Assembly: GCA_948614045.1 (NCBI GenBank)
Contig: CAPFSK010000001.1
Coordinates: 186,001-250,000, forward strand
Direction of reading: 5' to 3'
DNA length: 64,000 nt
Source of the DNA: an uncultured Candidatus Saccharibacteria bacterium
GTDB lineage: Bacteria > Patescibacteriota > Saccharimonadia > Saccharimonadales > Saccharimonadaceae
Notes under the pieces: model-generated
The model's database searches: none
What the model was told of the DNA's origin: nothing
What the model saw: only the letters and a program-made list of their open reading frames with translations
Shown here: positions 42,943 to 52,083 of the stretch, piece by piece
Position numbering within the stretch: position 1 is the first letter of the stretch
Layout of the letters: each line of letters starts with the position of its first letter
Translations under genes and position numbers: made by a program

Positions 42943-43755
42943 CTACAGCTGACGAACCTCGTCCATAACTTTAAATAAAGTCTTAGCCGGCATCATGCTG
43001 TAAAAACTGAAATTATTTTTGGGCTGGGAGATGGCCTTGACGCCATTCTTTTCCCAGACGGCAGCGGCTTTTGCTTGATCATAAGTATTGTCCCACCACT
43101 TCGGGCGAACGGTTTCGCCATTCGGAACAAAATAACACTCGCAATAATCGCCCACCAAATCGCTGCTTTTTCGTGCTAAGACCTGGATGTATTTGCTCAA
43201 GTCCCATTCTGTAAACTCAAGCGCCACCGAATCCTTACCCCAATTACCGATAAAGGCCAGTTGATTACGATAGAGCTTGGGATTGGCGCGCATGACATGA
43301 GTCGATGATGCACGAATTTGGTCGATAACTAGATCATTGTGCGGGTTCGGGTCGTCGGCGAAAAACGGGATTGGTAATAAATACCAGAGATATGCGAAAT
43401 AGCGATGAAACAATTTCGCTACCCACGTCATAGCACTGCTCGGCGCGCCACCAACGAAAAAGACGCGCTTAATTCTCCGCTGTTCTTCGTCGAAATTCCA
43501 TAGCATGACCATCTGGCAAGCGACATATGCGCCTAACCCGCCCTGTGCATGGATTTCCAAATCTCGGAAATCATAACGCCTTTCGTATTTCAGGACTTGT
43601 TGACGGACGTTCTCTTTGACGTTTGGATTTTTATTGTAGTCAAAGACAATAACCTCTAAGTCTTCGCCATAGTATCTCTTCGGCTCGTTAACGTACGCCT
43701 GCTCGGTCTCTGCCGAATCGCCTTCGACAGGAATAACCAAAATTGTTGACCGCAT
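42943..43755 (-). CDS. Alpha/beta-hydrolase-like hypothetical protein
   Basis: 270 residues. IEVIVFDYN... and LEIHAQGGLGAYVACQMVM resemble the second strand and nucleophile-elbow region of alpha/beta hydrolases, but the elbow centre is Gln (HAQGG) rather than Ser, so catalysis of the usual kind is doubtful. A hydrophobic, Trp/Tyr-rich stretch follows near residues 108-132. There is a good promoter (GTGTTATAAT near 43803) and an AAGGAGG ribosome site. Possibly specific to this lineage. Confidence 0.5.
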   Translation of the reverse strand: MRSTILVIPVEGDSAETEQAYVNEPKRYYGEDLEVIVFDYNKNPNVKENVRQQVLKYERRYDFRDLEIHAQGGLGAYVACQMVMLWNFDEEQRRIKRVFFVGGAPSSAMTWVAKLFHRYFAYLWYLLPIPFFADDPNPHNDLVIDQIRASSTHVMRANPKLYRNQLAFIGNWGKDSVALEFTEWDLSKYIQVLARKSSDLVGDYCECYFVPNGETVRPKWWDNTYDQAKAAAVWEKNGVKAISQPKNNFSFYSMMPAKTLFKVMDEVRQL

Positions 43756-43852
43756 TTTACCACCTCCTTTTAGAATGACGGTCTACAAGAGGAATAATAT
43801 GTATATTATAACACGTAATTGTATTTTATACAACTGCTATACCGGGTTTTAC

Positions 43853-44539
43853 TTAAAAATCTTCGTAATAGTCTTGGATTTTGTCGATAATTCCCTCTTG
43901 TTGCATTTTTTGGTAAGCTCGCGAGTAAATTTGATAGACGAAATCGCGACTGTGATAATCACGTTCAAATTGATCGCGGCGCTGCGCCAAAATAGGATTA
44001 TCAGTCCAGAGATGAAAATGGCCAGTACGTTGCGTACGCCCCAGCATGTATTCGTAACAGCGATTAAAATGATCATCGAAAGTGTTTAGCTCTGGATAAT
44101 TTTTAATACTGGTTGCTAGCTGACGCGGAGCTAGCACTTCGATATCGAAGTCGCGGTCGGAGTCGGAAATAATTTTGCCGTAAAAGTTACGAGGAGGGGT
44201 TTTGCGTGAACCGCGATGATCCTCTACCGCTTCCCGGATGATACGAATTTCTGGATTCGAGAAGAAAGTTTTGAGATTAGCGTCGCTAGCTACGATTTCA
44301 CCAGAAGCAAGCTCGTGATGCTCTCGGTCAGTTTTTAACCCTAAATCGTGATAAACGGCGGCAGTATAGGCAACATCGTAATCTTTGTGATAATATTCAG
44401 CCAGCATGAGGGCGTTACGCACTACGCTTTGGATGTGAATGGGGCCATGAGAATAAAACTTTTCGTAGCGTGGCAAAATTTCAGACTCAATATACGCCTT
44501 TAATTTTGGATTAATCTCGGAATTATGGCTTTCGTTCAT
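43853..44539 (-). CDS. HD-domain phosphohydrolase
   Basis: 228 residues. Metal ligands of the HD family are visible: His of YSHGPIHIQSVVRNA, HD of AAVYHDLGLKTD, later EDHRGS, and Asp of ISDSDRDFDIEVL. HD phosphohydrolases cleave nucleotides or cyclic nucleotides; the substrate is unknown. The gene starts 6 nt after a TATAAT (44546-44551, minus strand) that overlaps the -10 of the divergent NUDIX gene, so both are probably leaderless and expressed together. Confidence 0.85.
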   Translation of the reverse strand: MNESHNSEINPKLKAYIESEILPRYEKFYSHGPIHIQSVVRNALMLAEYYHKDYDVAYTAAVYHDLGLKTDREHHELASGEIVASDANLKTFFSNPEIRIIREAVEDHRGSRKTPPRNFYGKIISDSDRDFDIEVLAPRQLATSIKNYPELNTFDDHFNRCYEYMLGRTQRTGHFHLWTDNPILAQRRDQFERDYHSRDFVYQIYSRAYQKMQQEGIIDKIQDYYEDF

Positions 44540-44545
44540 AGATAT

Positions 44546-44553
44546 ATTATAAT
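44546..44553. promoter_or_regulatory. Shared palindromic -10 for two divergent leaderless genes
   Basis: ATTATAAT contains TATAAT on both strands (plus 44548-44553, minus 44551-44546). Each lies exactly 6 nt before a start codon: ATG 44560 for NUDIX on plus, and ATG 44539 for HD on minus. The start codons are 20 bp apart, leaving no room for ribosome sites. RNA polymerase can serve only one direction at a time. Confidence 0.7.
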
Positions 44554-44559
44554 AGAACT

Positions 44560-45186
44560 ATGCGAAAATATATACCAGAGAATGTGAAATTGATACCGGC
44601 GGAGGCGGAATGTAAGTTCCAGGGTGAGTTGTTTGATGTTTATCAGTGGCCACAGGAAATGTTTGATGGCTCGACGGCGACTTTTGAAATGTTGCGGCGC
44701 GAAGACACGGTTGTGATTATTGCGGTGTTGACGGCGGAAGAACAGAGGCGCTTGGAAAAAGTTACAGGAGACGAAGATGTGGAAGATAAAGTAGTAATTA
44801 CTTATCAAACGCAGCCGCATCAAGATTGGTTTTATGATTATCCGGGCGGGCGGCATGACAATCCGGACGAAACAGAACTTGAGGCAGCGAAACGAGAATT
44901 GCGCGAAGAAACGGGTCTAAGTTTTGCGAACTGGAAACTTGTAGAAGTGCACCAACCGTTTACGAAGATTGATTGGTTAGTTTATACTTTCGTGGCGACA
45001 GACTTAGTCGGGCAAGTTGCGCAGAAATTAGATGCAGGCGAAAAGATTAAAGTCCTGGAAGTTACTTTGGATGAGCTACGTGAGTACGCGAAGAAGCCAA
45101 ACGCGAAATACTTAATGCCTGGTTTTATGCAAGGAGTCAAGAATCTGGATGAGCTGCGAAAACTGCCGGCGTTGTACGAATACTAA
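44560..45186 (+). CDS. NUDIX hydrolase (ADP-ribose-pyrophosphatase-like)
   Basis: 208 residues with a complete Nudix box GGRHDNPDETELEAAKRELREETGL near residues 93-117, preceded by the AVLTAEEQ strand and followed by WLVYTFVATDLVG. The size and placement fit ADP-sugar pyrophosphatases, which hydrolyse nucleotide sugars or damaged nucleotides; the substrate cannot be fixed. Leaderless arrangement with the HD gene. Confidence 0.88.
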   Translation: MRKYIPENVKLIPAEAECKFQGELFDVYQWPQEMFDGSTATFEMLRREDTVVIIAVLTAEEQRRLEKVTGDEDVEDKVVITYQTQPHQDWFYDYPGGRHDNPDETELEAAKRELREETGLSFANWKLVEVHQPFTKIDWLVYTFVATDLVGQVAQKLDAGEKIKVLEVTLDELREYAKKPNAKYLMPGFMQGVKNLDELRKLPALYEY

Positions 45187-45197
45187 GTTTTAGCTGT

Positions 45198-45965
45198 TTA
45201 AGTTTCTGTCTTTTTCTCTTCCGATTCTGTATCTTTTTGTGATTCCCCTTTCAGTACCCGCATAATCCATTCGCGTTTCCAGACAACAAGGCCAAGTATA
45301 GCTATGCCAGCGACCGCAGTGACAGCGACGAGGCCGAGGTTGTCGCTCAGACCGGCGCCGAGATAATTTGTCATAATAATCGTCGGGAGGCGACCAAGGC
45401 CGACGAGAAGCATGAGTTTCGGAATCGGAACTTTCGTCAATCCGGCAATATAACAGACGACGTCATCCGGAAAACCGGGGAGCAGGAAAATCGCAAAAAG
45501 GATGAACGAGGCGCTTTTGGCTTCGAGAATAAAATCAAATTTCGCAATCACGGATTTTTTGAAAATCTTTTCCAACAAGGGGCGACCAAAGCGGCGAGCG
45601 AGTTTGAAAACGATCCAGCAACCAATCAGACTACCGATCAGCGTCCATAAGGTTCCCCACGGGCCGAAGAGGAATCCGCCGACGCTGCCGACGAGCTGCC
45701 CGGGGATTGGTGCGGCGACGGTCTGAGCAATCTGGAGCAGAATATATAATAACGGTGCGAAAATTCCCCACGACTGGACCGAGGCGACGAGCTGGTCGCG
45801 GTTCATCAGAAGCGAAGTGAGCGGACCCTCGAGTGCAATGTCAAAGATAAGATAGATAACTAGAGCGGCAATCGCAATCGCGACTACGGTAACTTTGAGT
45901 TTTGTCTGCCGCGAAATGCGTTTCTTAACTAGCGACTCATCATTACTTCGCGTATTCAACGGCAC
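45198..45965 (-). CDS. TVP38/TMEM64-family (VTT domain) membrane protein
   Basis: 255 residues with a basic cytoplasmic N-terminus (1-22), a transmembrane helix (about 24-42), then the VTT core with PIPGQLVGSVGGFLFGPWGT and FLLPGFPDDVVCYIAGLTKVP, and two more helices. This DedA/TVP38 superfamily includes lipid transporters and scramblases; the substrate here is unknown. The ATG at 45965 lies inside the last codons of RNase Y (23-nt overlap), so translation is probably coupled. Confidence 0.85.
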   Translation of the reverse strand: MPLNTRSNDESLVKKRISRQTKLKVTVVAIAIAALVIYLIFDIALEGPLTSLLMNRDQLVASVQSWGIFAPLLYILLQIAQTVAAPIPGQLVGSVGGFLFGPWGTLWTLIGSLIGCWIVFKLARRFGRPLLEKIFKKSVIAKFDFILEAKSASFILFAIFLLPGFPDDVVCYIAGLTKVPIPKLMLLVGLGRLPTIIMTNYLGAGLSDNLGLVAVTAVAGIAILGLVVWKREWIMRVLKGESQKDTESEEKKTET

Positions 45966-47460
45966 GGGTCTCCCGGATCACGTTGACTTTAATCACGCCA
46001 GGATAAGACATAGTGGCTTCGATCTTGTTCGCAATATCGCGAGCGAGCTTCAGGGCGCTCAGATCGTCGATTTGTTTCGGTTCGACAATCACCCGAATCT
46101 CGCGACCAGCGGAAATCGCATAGGCCTTGTCGATGCCCGGGAAGGACGTCGCGATGTTTTCGAGGTCGCGCATACGCTCGGCAAAGTTTTCAGCGGAAAT
46201 GTTGCGAGCACCAGGGCGAGCGGCACTCAGCGAATCGACAATCTTCACGATGATTGCTTCTGGAGTTGTAGGCTCGATGTCGTCGTGGTGAGCAGCCATA
46301 GCGTGGACAACTTCATCCGGCATGCCGTACTTCTTCGCGAGTTCTGCACCAATTTCGGCATGCTTCCCTTCGATTTTGTGCGTTACAGCCTTGCCAATGT
46401 CATGAAGCAAAGTTGCGGTCTTCGTCACGCGCTTATTAGCGCCAATCTCTTCGGCAATCATGCCGGCAATATGAGCCATCTCAACAGAGTGGAGCAAAAC
46501 ATTCTGACCGTAGCTAGTACGGAATTTCAGTTCGCCGAGTAGATGAATCAACTCGCGCGGAATACCGACAACGCCGACCTCGCGAGCGGCATCTTCGCCG
46601 GCGCGCATAACTTCTTTTTCAATCTCACGCTCGGCCTTGGCGACAGCGTCTTCAATCGAACTTGGGTTAATGCGGCCATCCTTCATCAAACGTTCAAGAG
46701 CATAGCGTGCGACTTGGCGACGAATCGGGTCGAAGCTCGAAAGCACGACCATACCCGGAGTATCGTCAACCATAATATCGACACCAGTAGCACGTTGGAG
46801 AGCTTGAATATTGCGACCTTCCTTACCGATAATGCGACCTTTCATGTCGTCGTCAGGAAGTTTGAGTGCGGTAACCGTGCGGTCAGCAGTAACCTCAGAC
46901 GACATGCGTTCCATGGCAGTCAGTAAAATCGCCTGCGCCGTTTCGTCGACGTCGTGCTTAATTTCCTTTTGTTCCTTAGCGACAAGCCCGACGAGATCTT
47001 GCTTAATGTCGCGTTCGGTCATTTGCATAAGTTTTTCGCGGGCAGCTTCTTTCGACAAACTAGCGATTTTCTCGAGCTTTTCCTGCTGACGATTGCGGAT
47101 GTCGCGGACTTCGTTTTTCAGATCATCAAGTTCTTTTTCTTGTTTCGCGAGACGTTCAGTCTTCTGTTCGAGCTGGTCGAGCTTGTTGTCGAGATTTGCT
47201 TCGCGCTCGGTAAGACGGGTCTCGGTCTTTTTCCATTCGCGACGACGCTCAGCTTCTTCTTGCTGAGACTGTGAGGTAATCTCTGCGGCGTCAGTCTTCG
47301 CTTTTAATACAATATCCGAAGCTTCGTTCTTCGCCTTACGAACTAAATCATCGGCTTTATTCTTGCCGCCATTTTCATTCTTTTTATTGTACGCAAAAAG
47401 CGCACCAGCGCCCGCACCCATCCCGAGTACGAGGGCAATAATTATTCCTACTACGTTCAC
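45943..47460 (-). CDS. rny: Ribonuclease Y
   Basis: 505 residues. An N-terminal transmembrane anchor (about residues 2-22) is followed by a long charged coiled coil (about 30-170), a KH RNA-binding domain with MKGRIIGKEGRNIQALQ (near 207-223), and an HD domain with ATLLHDIGKAVTHKIEGKHAEIG. RNase Y is the membrane-bound endoribonuclease that starts mRNA decay in bacteria without RNase E. Start at GTG 47460 after GGAAAGG. All domains are complete. Confidence 0.96.
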   Translation of the reverse strand: MNVVGIIIALVLGMGAGAGALFAYNKKNENGGKNKADDLVRKAKNEASDIVLKAKTDAAEITSQSQQEEAERRREWKKTETRLTEREANLDNKLDQLEQKTERLAKQEKELDDLKNEVRDIRNRQQEKLEKIASLSKEAAREKLMQMTERDIKQDLVGLVAKEQKEIKHDVDETAQAILLTAMERMSSEVTADRTVTALKLPDDDMKGRIIGKEGRNIQALQRATGVDIMVDDTPGMVVLSSFDPIRRQVARYALERLMKDGRINPSSIEDAVAKAEREIEKEVMRAGEDAAREVGVVGIPRELIHLLGELKFRTSYGQNVLLHSVEMAHIAGMIAEEIGANKRVTKTATLLHDIGKAVTHKIEGKHAEIGAELAKKYGMPDEVVHAMAAHHDDIEPTTPEAIIVKIVDSLSAARPGARNISAENFAERMRDLENIATSFPGIDKAYAISAGREIRVIVEPKQIDDLSALKLARDIANKIEATMSYPGVIKVNVIRETRAVEYAK

Positions 47461-47587
47461 TCAAGTACCTTTCCTAATTGTTGTGTCGATATTTTTCTCT
47501 ATACCGACGGGGTAACAAATAAATATAAATTAATAACTTTCTGCTATATATTATAACACAGATTGGTTAATTCTACATAAAAACCTC

Positions 47588-47618
47588 TTGACCCTCACCT
47601 TGCGTCATAGACTATGAT
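47588..47618 (+). promoter_or_regulatory. MerR-type promoter with 19-bp spacer
   Basis: TTGACC (47588-47593), 19-nt spacer, TATGAT (47613-47618). ACCCT and AGGGT form the ends of an inverted repeat across the region. A 19-bp spacer is the hallmark of promoters that MerR proteins untwist to activate; the gene downstream encodes such a protein, so autoregulation is likely. Confidence 0.75.
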
Positions 47619-47670
47619 AGGGTTATTATAAAATTAAGCAGAAAGGATTATAATTTAATATCGTTGTATT

Positions 47671-48693
47671 ATGAAAACTATTAAGCAGGTTTCCGAGTTA
47701 AGTGGCGCTAGCGTGCGAGCATTACAATTCTACGACAAAATTAATTTGCTTTCGCCTAGCCGTACTGACTCTGATTACCGCCTTTATAGCGATAATGATA
47801 TTGCGAGACTACAGAAGATATTATTTTTGAAGGAATTAGGGTTTTCGTTAAAACAAATTCGCGAGTTAATAGATGGGTCTGGCTTAGAAAAAAGTATGAC
47901 TTTTCAAAAACAAAAGGAAGTTCTGCGCGCGAAGCGTTGTCGAGCCGAGAAAATTATAAATGTTTTAGAACGCCTGGAAAATGGCGACACAATTGATGAC
48001 TGCGCGAACGACATTAGGGCCATCGCTAAAGAATCAAAGAGCATAAAGAAGACAATTGGAATGCTAATGATTCTTGCCGCGATAACCGCTGGAGGAATAG
48101 GATTTTATCGTTTTCTACAGGAAAACTGCGGAAAATCTAACATGCAAATAGCCGAACCGGAGCAACCCCACGGCGAGGATAATGTTACTTCGGATTTCAT
48201 AGCGATAAATTCAGTCGTGGCGGATAGTAGTATAGATTGTTCGACATTTGATATAGTGCAGATTGATGAAACGTTTTTGCCGGAGGGGGTAGAAATTTTA
48301 GGTAAAGTCGTATTTCCGGACGACCTGCAGAATGATATCCAGGCACGGGCATTCTACCCTGCTATGAGCGGGGTGCATTACGACGCAGAGGTTCAACCGA
48401 TTAACTATGTGATAAGGAGCTCAAACGGTAAACGTTATATTGCGATTAATTTTGCGTTTGACCGCACGCCGATTCGCGAAATGTATGCGCCAGCGGGTGA
48501 ACCGTCAATAATAAACGGGATCGAGATTATGATAGGATCTTATATCGGAGAATACTATGATGAAACTCTGGATATTCTCGAACCTGTTGAGAAATACTAT
48601 GCGGACTTTACGGTTGATGGCGTGAATTATAGTGTTGAAACACATGGTCTAAACGAAACCGAATTAGTCGAGCTATTTAAATCGTTACTTTAA
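47671..48693 (+). CDS. Membrane-tethered MerR-family regulator
   Basis: 340 residues. Residues 1-70 are a MerR DNA-binding domain (MKTIKQVSELSGASVRALQF, DYRLYSDNDIARLQKILFLK, LGFSLKQI). A coiled-coil linker follows, then one transmembrane helix (about 124-146, MLMILAAITAGGIGFYRFL), and a 190-residue extracytoplasmic domain of unknown type. A DNA-binding protein anchored in the membrane with an outside sensor domain suggests direct signal transmission without a kinase. Its own promoter has the MerR-type 19-bp spacer. No obvious target operon is adjacent. Confidence 0.78.
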   Translation: MKTIKQVSELSGASVRALQFYDKINLLSPSRTDSDYRLYSDNDIARLQKILFLKELGFSLKQIRELIDGSGLEKSMTFQKQKEVLRAKRCRAEKIINVLERLENGDTIDDCANDIRAIAKESKSIKKTIGMLMILAAITAGGIGFYRFLQENCGKSNMQIAEPEQPHGEDNVTSDFIAINSVVADSSIDCSTFDIVQIDETFLPEGVEILGKVVFPDDLQNDIQARAFYPAMSGVHYDAEVQPINYVIRSSNGKRYIAINFAFDRTPIREMYAPAGEPSIINGIEIMIGSYIGEYYDETLDILEPVEKYYADFTVDGVNYSVETHGLNETELVELFKSLL

Positions 48694-48759
48694 TTCTGAT
48701 TTAAGGTTCGATTATTAGAATAGGATGGGGGTGGTATAGCGTAAAGACAAGGAGCTTAT

Positions 48760-49686
48760 GTGAAGCAACATTTTTTGCAGTCCCCGGCGTGGGAAGACTA
48801 TGAACATGTAGAAAAGCACGAAACGTTTCGGTTGGATGGTGATGGATTTTCGGCGATGGCAATGTTGGAGTATACTGTGCTAGGAAATTACTTGTTCGTT
48901 CCCTATGGGCCAACAGCAGAAAACGAAAAAAGTTTTAGGAAGGCTCTAGATGCGTTGCGAAAACTGGCGAAAGAACAGGATGCATTCTTTGTCCGGATTG
49001 AGCCGACAACTCCGTTTCCTGTTGCGGAATTAAAGACCATTGGTCTTACGAAATCGCATGATATTGACCCAGCACACACTTGGGTATTAGATCTGACTCA
49101 GTCGGAGTCGCAAATTTTTGCGGACATGGAGAAAGAGAAAGGGCGACTTTGGCGAAATTGCTATAAAAAAGATATTACCGTACGGCAAACTAGGAACCCG
49201 GAGGAAGTTGATATTTTGGTAACGATGCTAGATAAAGTTGGCAGCCAAAATCATTTCATCCCGCAGAAAAAGATTCATTTGCGGCGGCAGATGGGGGCTG
49301 GATTTGCGATGCTCTATGTAGCGGAATTAAAAGACGAACCGATTGCCGCGGCGCTAGTTTATGACTACGATGGCGTGAGATATTATGCACATGCGGCGGC
49401 AGATTACGAACATCGTAAGTTGGCAGCGGGTGCGATTTTGCTCGTACAGATGATTGTCGATGCGAAGCGCGCCGGAATGAAAACTTTTGATTTTTGGGGA
49501 ATTACAGCCTCCAAGAACAAAAATCATCCGTGGTATGGATTTACTGAATTTAAGAAATCTTTTGGCGGAAAACAAGTCGATTACGCGGGAACTTGGGACT
49601 TGCCGGTAAGGAAGTTGCGTTACTACTTTTATAAAATTATTCGCAGGGTGAATAGGGTGCGGAGGAAAATTTGGCGTAGAAAGTAG
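48760..49686 (+). CDS. FemX/FemAB-family peptidoglycan bridge aminoacyltransferase
   Basis: 308 residues starting at GTG after AAGGAG. It has the tandem GNAT-like fold: first half NYLFVPYGPTAENEKSFRKAL, second half RLWRNCYKKDITVRQTRN, then AAALVYDYDGVRYYAHAAADYEHRKLAAGAILL and TFDFWGI, which are FemAB signatures. These enzymes attach amino acids from aminoacyl-tRNA to lipid II. It ends in a basic KIWRRK tail. Indicates some own peptidoglycan tailoring. Confidence 0.85.
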   Translation: MKQHFLQSPAWEDYEHVEKHETFRLDGDGFSAMAMLEYTVLGNYLFVPYGPTAENEKSFRKALDALRKLAKEQDAFFVRIEPTTPFPVAELKTIGLTKSHDIDPAHTWVLDLTQSESQIFADMEKEKGRLWRNCYKKDITVRQTRNPEEVDILVTMLDKVGSQNHFIPQKKIHLRRQMGAGFAMLYVAELKDEPIAAALVYDYDGVRYYAHAAADYEHRKLAAGAILLVQMIVDAKRAGMKTFDFWGITASKNKNHPWYGFTEFKKSFGGKQVDYAGTWDLPVRKLRYYFYKIIRRVNRVRRKIWRRK

Positions 49687-49702
49687 TTAGCTTTAGACGT
49701 GG

Positions 49703-50035
49703 TTACTTTTTCGGCGCAGAGATATTAGCTGGGCGGCCATAATCCGGAAGAATAATCTTGTGCTGCTCACCATGATGGTCGTAAAGTGGGATTTGAAGCT
49801 GGTCGGCAAGCGCATTCACGACCGCTGCGCCGATACGTAGTCCAGTGAACGACCCTGGCCCGCTCATGAAGGTAATTTCAGAAATATCTTGCCAGTCGGC
49901 GCCGTTTTCTTGCAGCTTGTCATGGATGAAGGTGAAGATTTTTTCGGCTAAATCGTAGCGGCCGACGCGGGTATATTCTCGATCATTGAGCCGCAAAATA
50001 CAAGTGTCGGTCGAGGTATCGAGGTAGAGTTTCAT
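49703..50035 (-). CDS. tsaB: TsaB-like protein, short form
   Basis: 110 residues, about half the usual length of TsaB. It retains the N-terminal actin-like fold start MKLYLDTSTDTCILRL and the signature ITFMSGPGSFTGLRIGAAVVNALA. TsaB pairs with TsaD and TsaE to make threonylcarbamoyladenosine (t6A) in tRNA. It overlaps tsaE by 4 nt (ATGA), confirming the operon. The second half of the fold is missing; no frameshift remnant is visible downstream. Confidence 0.85.
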   Translation of the reverse strand: MKLYLDTSTDTCILRLNDREYTRVGRYDLAEKIFTFIHDKLQENGADWQDISEITFMSGPGSFTGLRIGAAVVNALADQLQIPLYDHHGEQHKIILPDYGRPANISAPKK

Positions 50036-50520
50036 GACAATTTCTCCAAAAAATCCGATTGGTTCATGGTAACATCGCGGCTGCCGTCAGTATTTAGCGT
50101 AATGTCGAGGCGCAGATGTTCTTCTGGAAGTAACTCCGCAACATCGCCACCCCACTCGACGACAACGATAGAGTTGGGTTCACGCAGAGTTTCGGCAAGT
50201 TCGTCGCGCATGATGCCTGGGTTGCCAAGACGGTAAAAATCGTAATGAACTAATTCCCCACCGGCTGAGAGTTGTTCACTAGAAGTGTTGTAAAAATTAC
50301 AACGTTTTATGGGGAAGCTGTAACGTTTGGAAATCGTGAAGCTAGGGCTGGTCACAGGCCCAGAGATGCCAAGACCAGCGGCGAGGCCACGCGTAAAAGT
50401 TGTCTTGCCAGCGCCGACGTCACCGACTAATTCAATGACAGCAGGAAGTTGTAAGTGCGTGGCGACTTTCTGACCAAGTTCAAGCATCTCGGATTCGGAC
50501 TTTATCTTCATGTTTTTCAT
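50032..50520 (-). CDS. tsaE: TsaE, t6A biosynthesis ATPase
   Basis: 162 residues, normal length. Walker A GDVGAGKTTF, then GPVTSPSFTISKRY and VHYDFYRL (switch region) and VVEWGGDVAELLP near the C-terminus. It drives turnover of the TsaBD complex. It overlaps the 3' end of comEC by 41 nt and tsaB by 4 nt; the ATG of the second Met (50511) is an alternative start. Confidence 0.92.
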   Translation of the reverse strand: MKNMKIKSESEMLELGQKVATHLQLPAVIELVGDVGAGKTTFTRGLAAGLGISGPVTSPSFTISKRYSFPIKRCNFYNTSSEQLSAGGELVHYDFYRLGNPGIMRDELAETLREPNSIVVVEWGGDVAELLPEEHLRLDITLNTDGSRDVTMNQSDFLEKLS

Positions 50521-51976
50521 TATAACATATTTTCTTATAATGTCGATATTGCACGACGACCAACAATACTCCTATAAGCAGATATAAGAGAAAGATTAGT
50601 GCATCATCCGGCGGAAGTTCAAGGATAAACATTCTCTTCTCGCTAAGGAAGTTGATGATGAAAATATGAAAATCGAGCAGATAAGTTGCAATTTGGCCGA
50701 AAACTTGAGCGATAGCAGCACAAAAACTAAAACTACCAGTGAGAAAAACTAGGAGCATAGCGTAGGGCAAAGTAGGTAGAATAATGAGATTGGCAATAAG
50801 CGAGAGAAAAGATAGGCTGCCGAAATTATAAATCAAAATCGGTGCGCAGATGAGACTGGTGGAGATACTAGTGATGAGCATGCTTGCGAGCCAAGGTGGC
50901 TTTTTGCCGCCGTAGAGCAGCTTTTGTAGACAAGGCGCGAGAATCATGATACCAAAGAAAGAGGCGAAGGAGAGTTGCCAGCCGAGATTTTGGAAGTTAG
51001 TTGGGACAAGAAGAAGAGTGAGCACGGCGACAAAACTAAGTAAACGTAGCGGAGTGAACTTGCGGCCAGCATATCCGACCATGAGACTGAGGCTGGTGAC
51101 GAGCGCTGCGCGGGTCATGGAGGGCGTAAAGCCAACGATTAGAACGAAGGCCAAGACGAGGAGAAGCGAAAACATGAGACCGGAAAATTTAGAAAGTTTG
51201 CCAAAGAGTTTCCCGGCGGCGCCGATGAGAATGCCGAGATGTGCACCCGAAGCGACGACGACGTGCGTCATACCGACCGCGCTCAGAGCATCGGAAAAAC
51301 TTTCCGAAAGACCAGATTTCATACCAACGAGATAACCAAGCCCAAGATCGACCGCCGGGCTAACGATAAAATCGCGAACACGTTCGGCAAACCAGTTTTT
51401 TAGTCGGGCAAAAATGTCACCAGTCTCCGAGCGCGTGACTTCTGTGAGTTCGGGGCGATAAAAACTCGCGGCATAAATACCGAAACCAGTGCCAACCTTG
51501 CCCGTGATGGTGATTTTATCAGAGCGTTCAAGGTCGATGCGTGGGTTAGATAATTGAACATAAACCATGCCAGCGACCTCGACGAGTTCGTCGCGCGGCA
51601 AATGAAGTTCAAGGTGAGTAAGATGTACTGTAACTTGCCCAGAAGTAACCACAGGATCATCCGCGATTTTGCCATTTAAAGTAACTGTTTCGCCGACGAG
51701 GTTCGCGAGATTAGCCCGGCCGATAATCTCCGGAGCGACACGTAAGTTGCCAATCATCATTCCAGAAAAAATAGCGAATATTAACATAATGCGAGTAGGG
51801 TGACGTAAGACGAAAATCAGGATCAAAATCGCGACGACGAGCCAGAGCCAATGATTAAAAATCATGATCTCGAAAATAAAACTACCGACAATCCCAATAA
51901 TAATTCCCCAAATTGCAGCGTAAAAGATCCAAGACGGGTGAATAGATTGCTCAAAAATAGTTTTCGCGAAACGCAT
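50480..51976 (-). CDS. comEC: ComEC/Rec2-family DNA uptake channel core
   Basis: 498 residues, multi-pass membrane protein. It has an N-terminal hydrophobic region, a DUF4131-like segment with OB features (LANLVGETVTLNGKIADDPVV), and the competence domain with VGMTHVVVASGAHLGILI, AALVTSLSLMVGYAGRKFTPLR and WQLSFASFFGIMI. It lacks the C-terminal metallo-beta-lactamase domain of longer ComEC proteins. ComEC passes single-stranded DNA into the cytoplasm; natural uptake would supply nucleotides or genes to this host-dependent lineage. Confidence 0.9.
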   Translation of the reverse strand: MRFAKTIFEQSIHPSWIFYAAIWGIIIGIVGSFIFEIMIFNHWLWLVVAILILIFVLRHPTRIMLIFAIFSGMMIGNLRVAPEIIGRANLANLVGETVTLNGKIADDPVVTSGQVTVHLTHLELHLPRDELVEVAGMVYVQLSNPRIDLERSDKITITGKVGTGFGIYAASFYRPELTEVTRSETGDIFARLKNWFAERVRDFIVSPAVDLGLGYLVGMKSGLSESFSDALSAVGMTHVVVASGAHLGILIGAAGKLFGKLSKFSGLMFSLLLVLAFVLIVGFTPSMTRAALVTSLSLMVGYAGRKFTPLRLLSFVAVLTLLLVPTNFQNLGWQLSFASFFGIMILAPCLQKLLYGGKKPPWLASMLITSISTSLICAPILIYNFGSLSFLSLIANLIILPTLPYAMLLVFLTGSFSFCAAIAQVFGQIATYLLDFHIFIINFLSEKRMFILELPPDDALIFLLYLLIGVLLVVVQYRHYKKICYNEKHEDKVRIRDA

Positions 51977-52083
51977 GACCGGAGCATAGCATAGTTTCGA
52001 AAAAATCTACAAACATAAGTGTAAAATACTTGTTGCGAAAAAAATGTGTGTCAAGCACAAGTTCGTTCAAAAACGCAAAAAGC

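Noticed and set aside
33821..43000. Integration of the defence island at tRNA-Pro(GGG)
   Set aside because: No second copy of the tRNA 3' end and no recombinase gene was found downstream.
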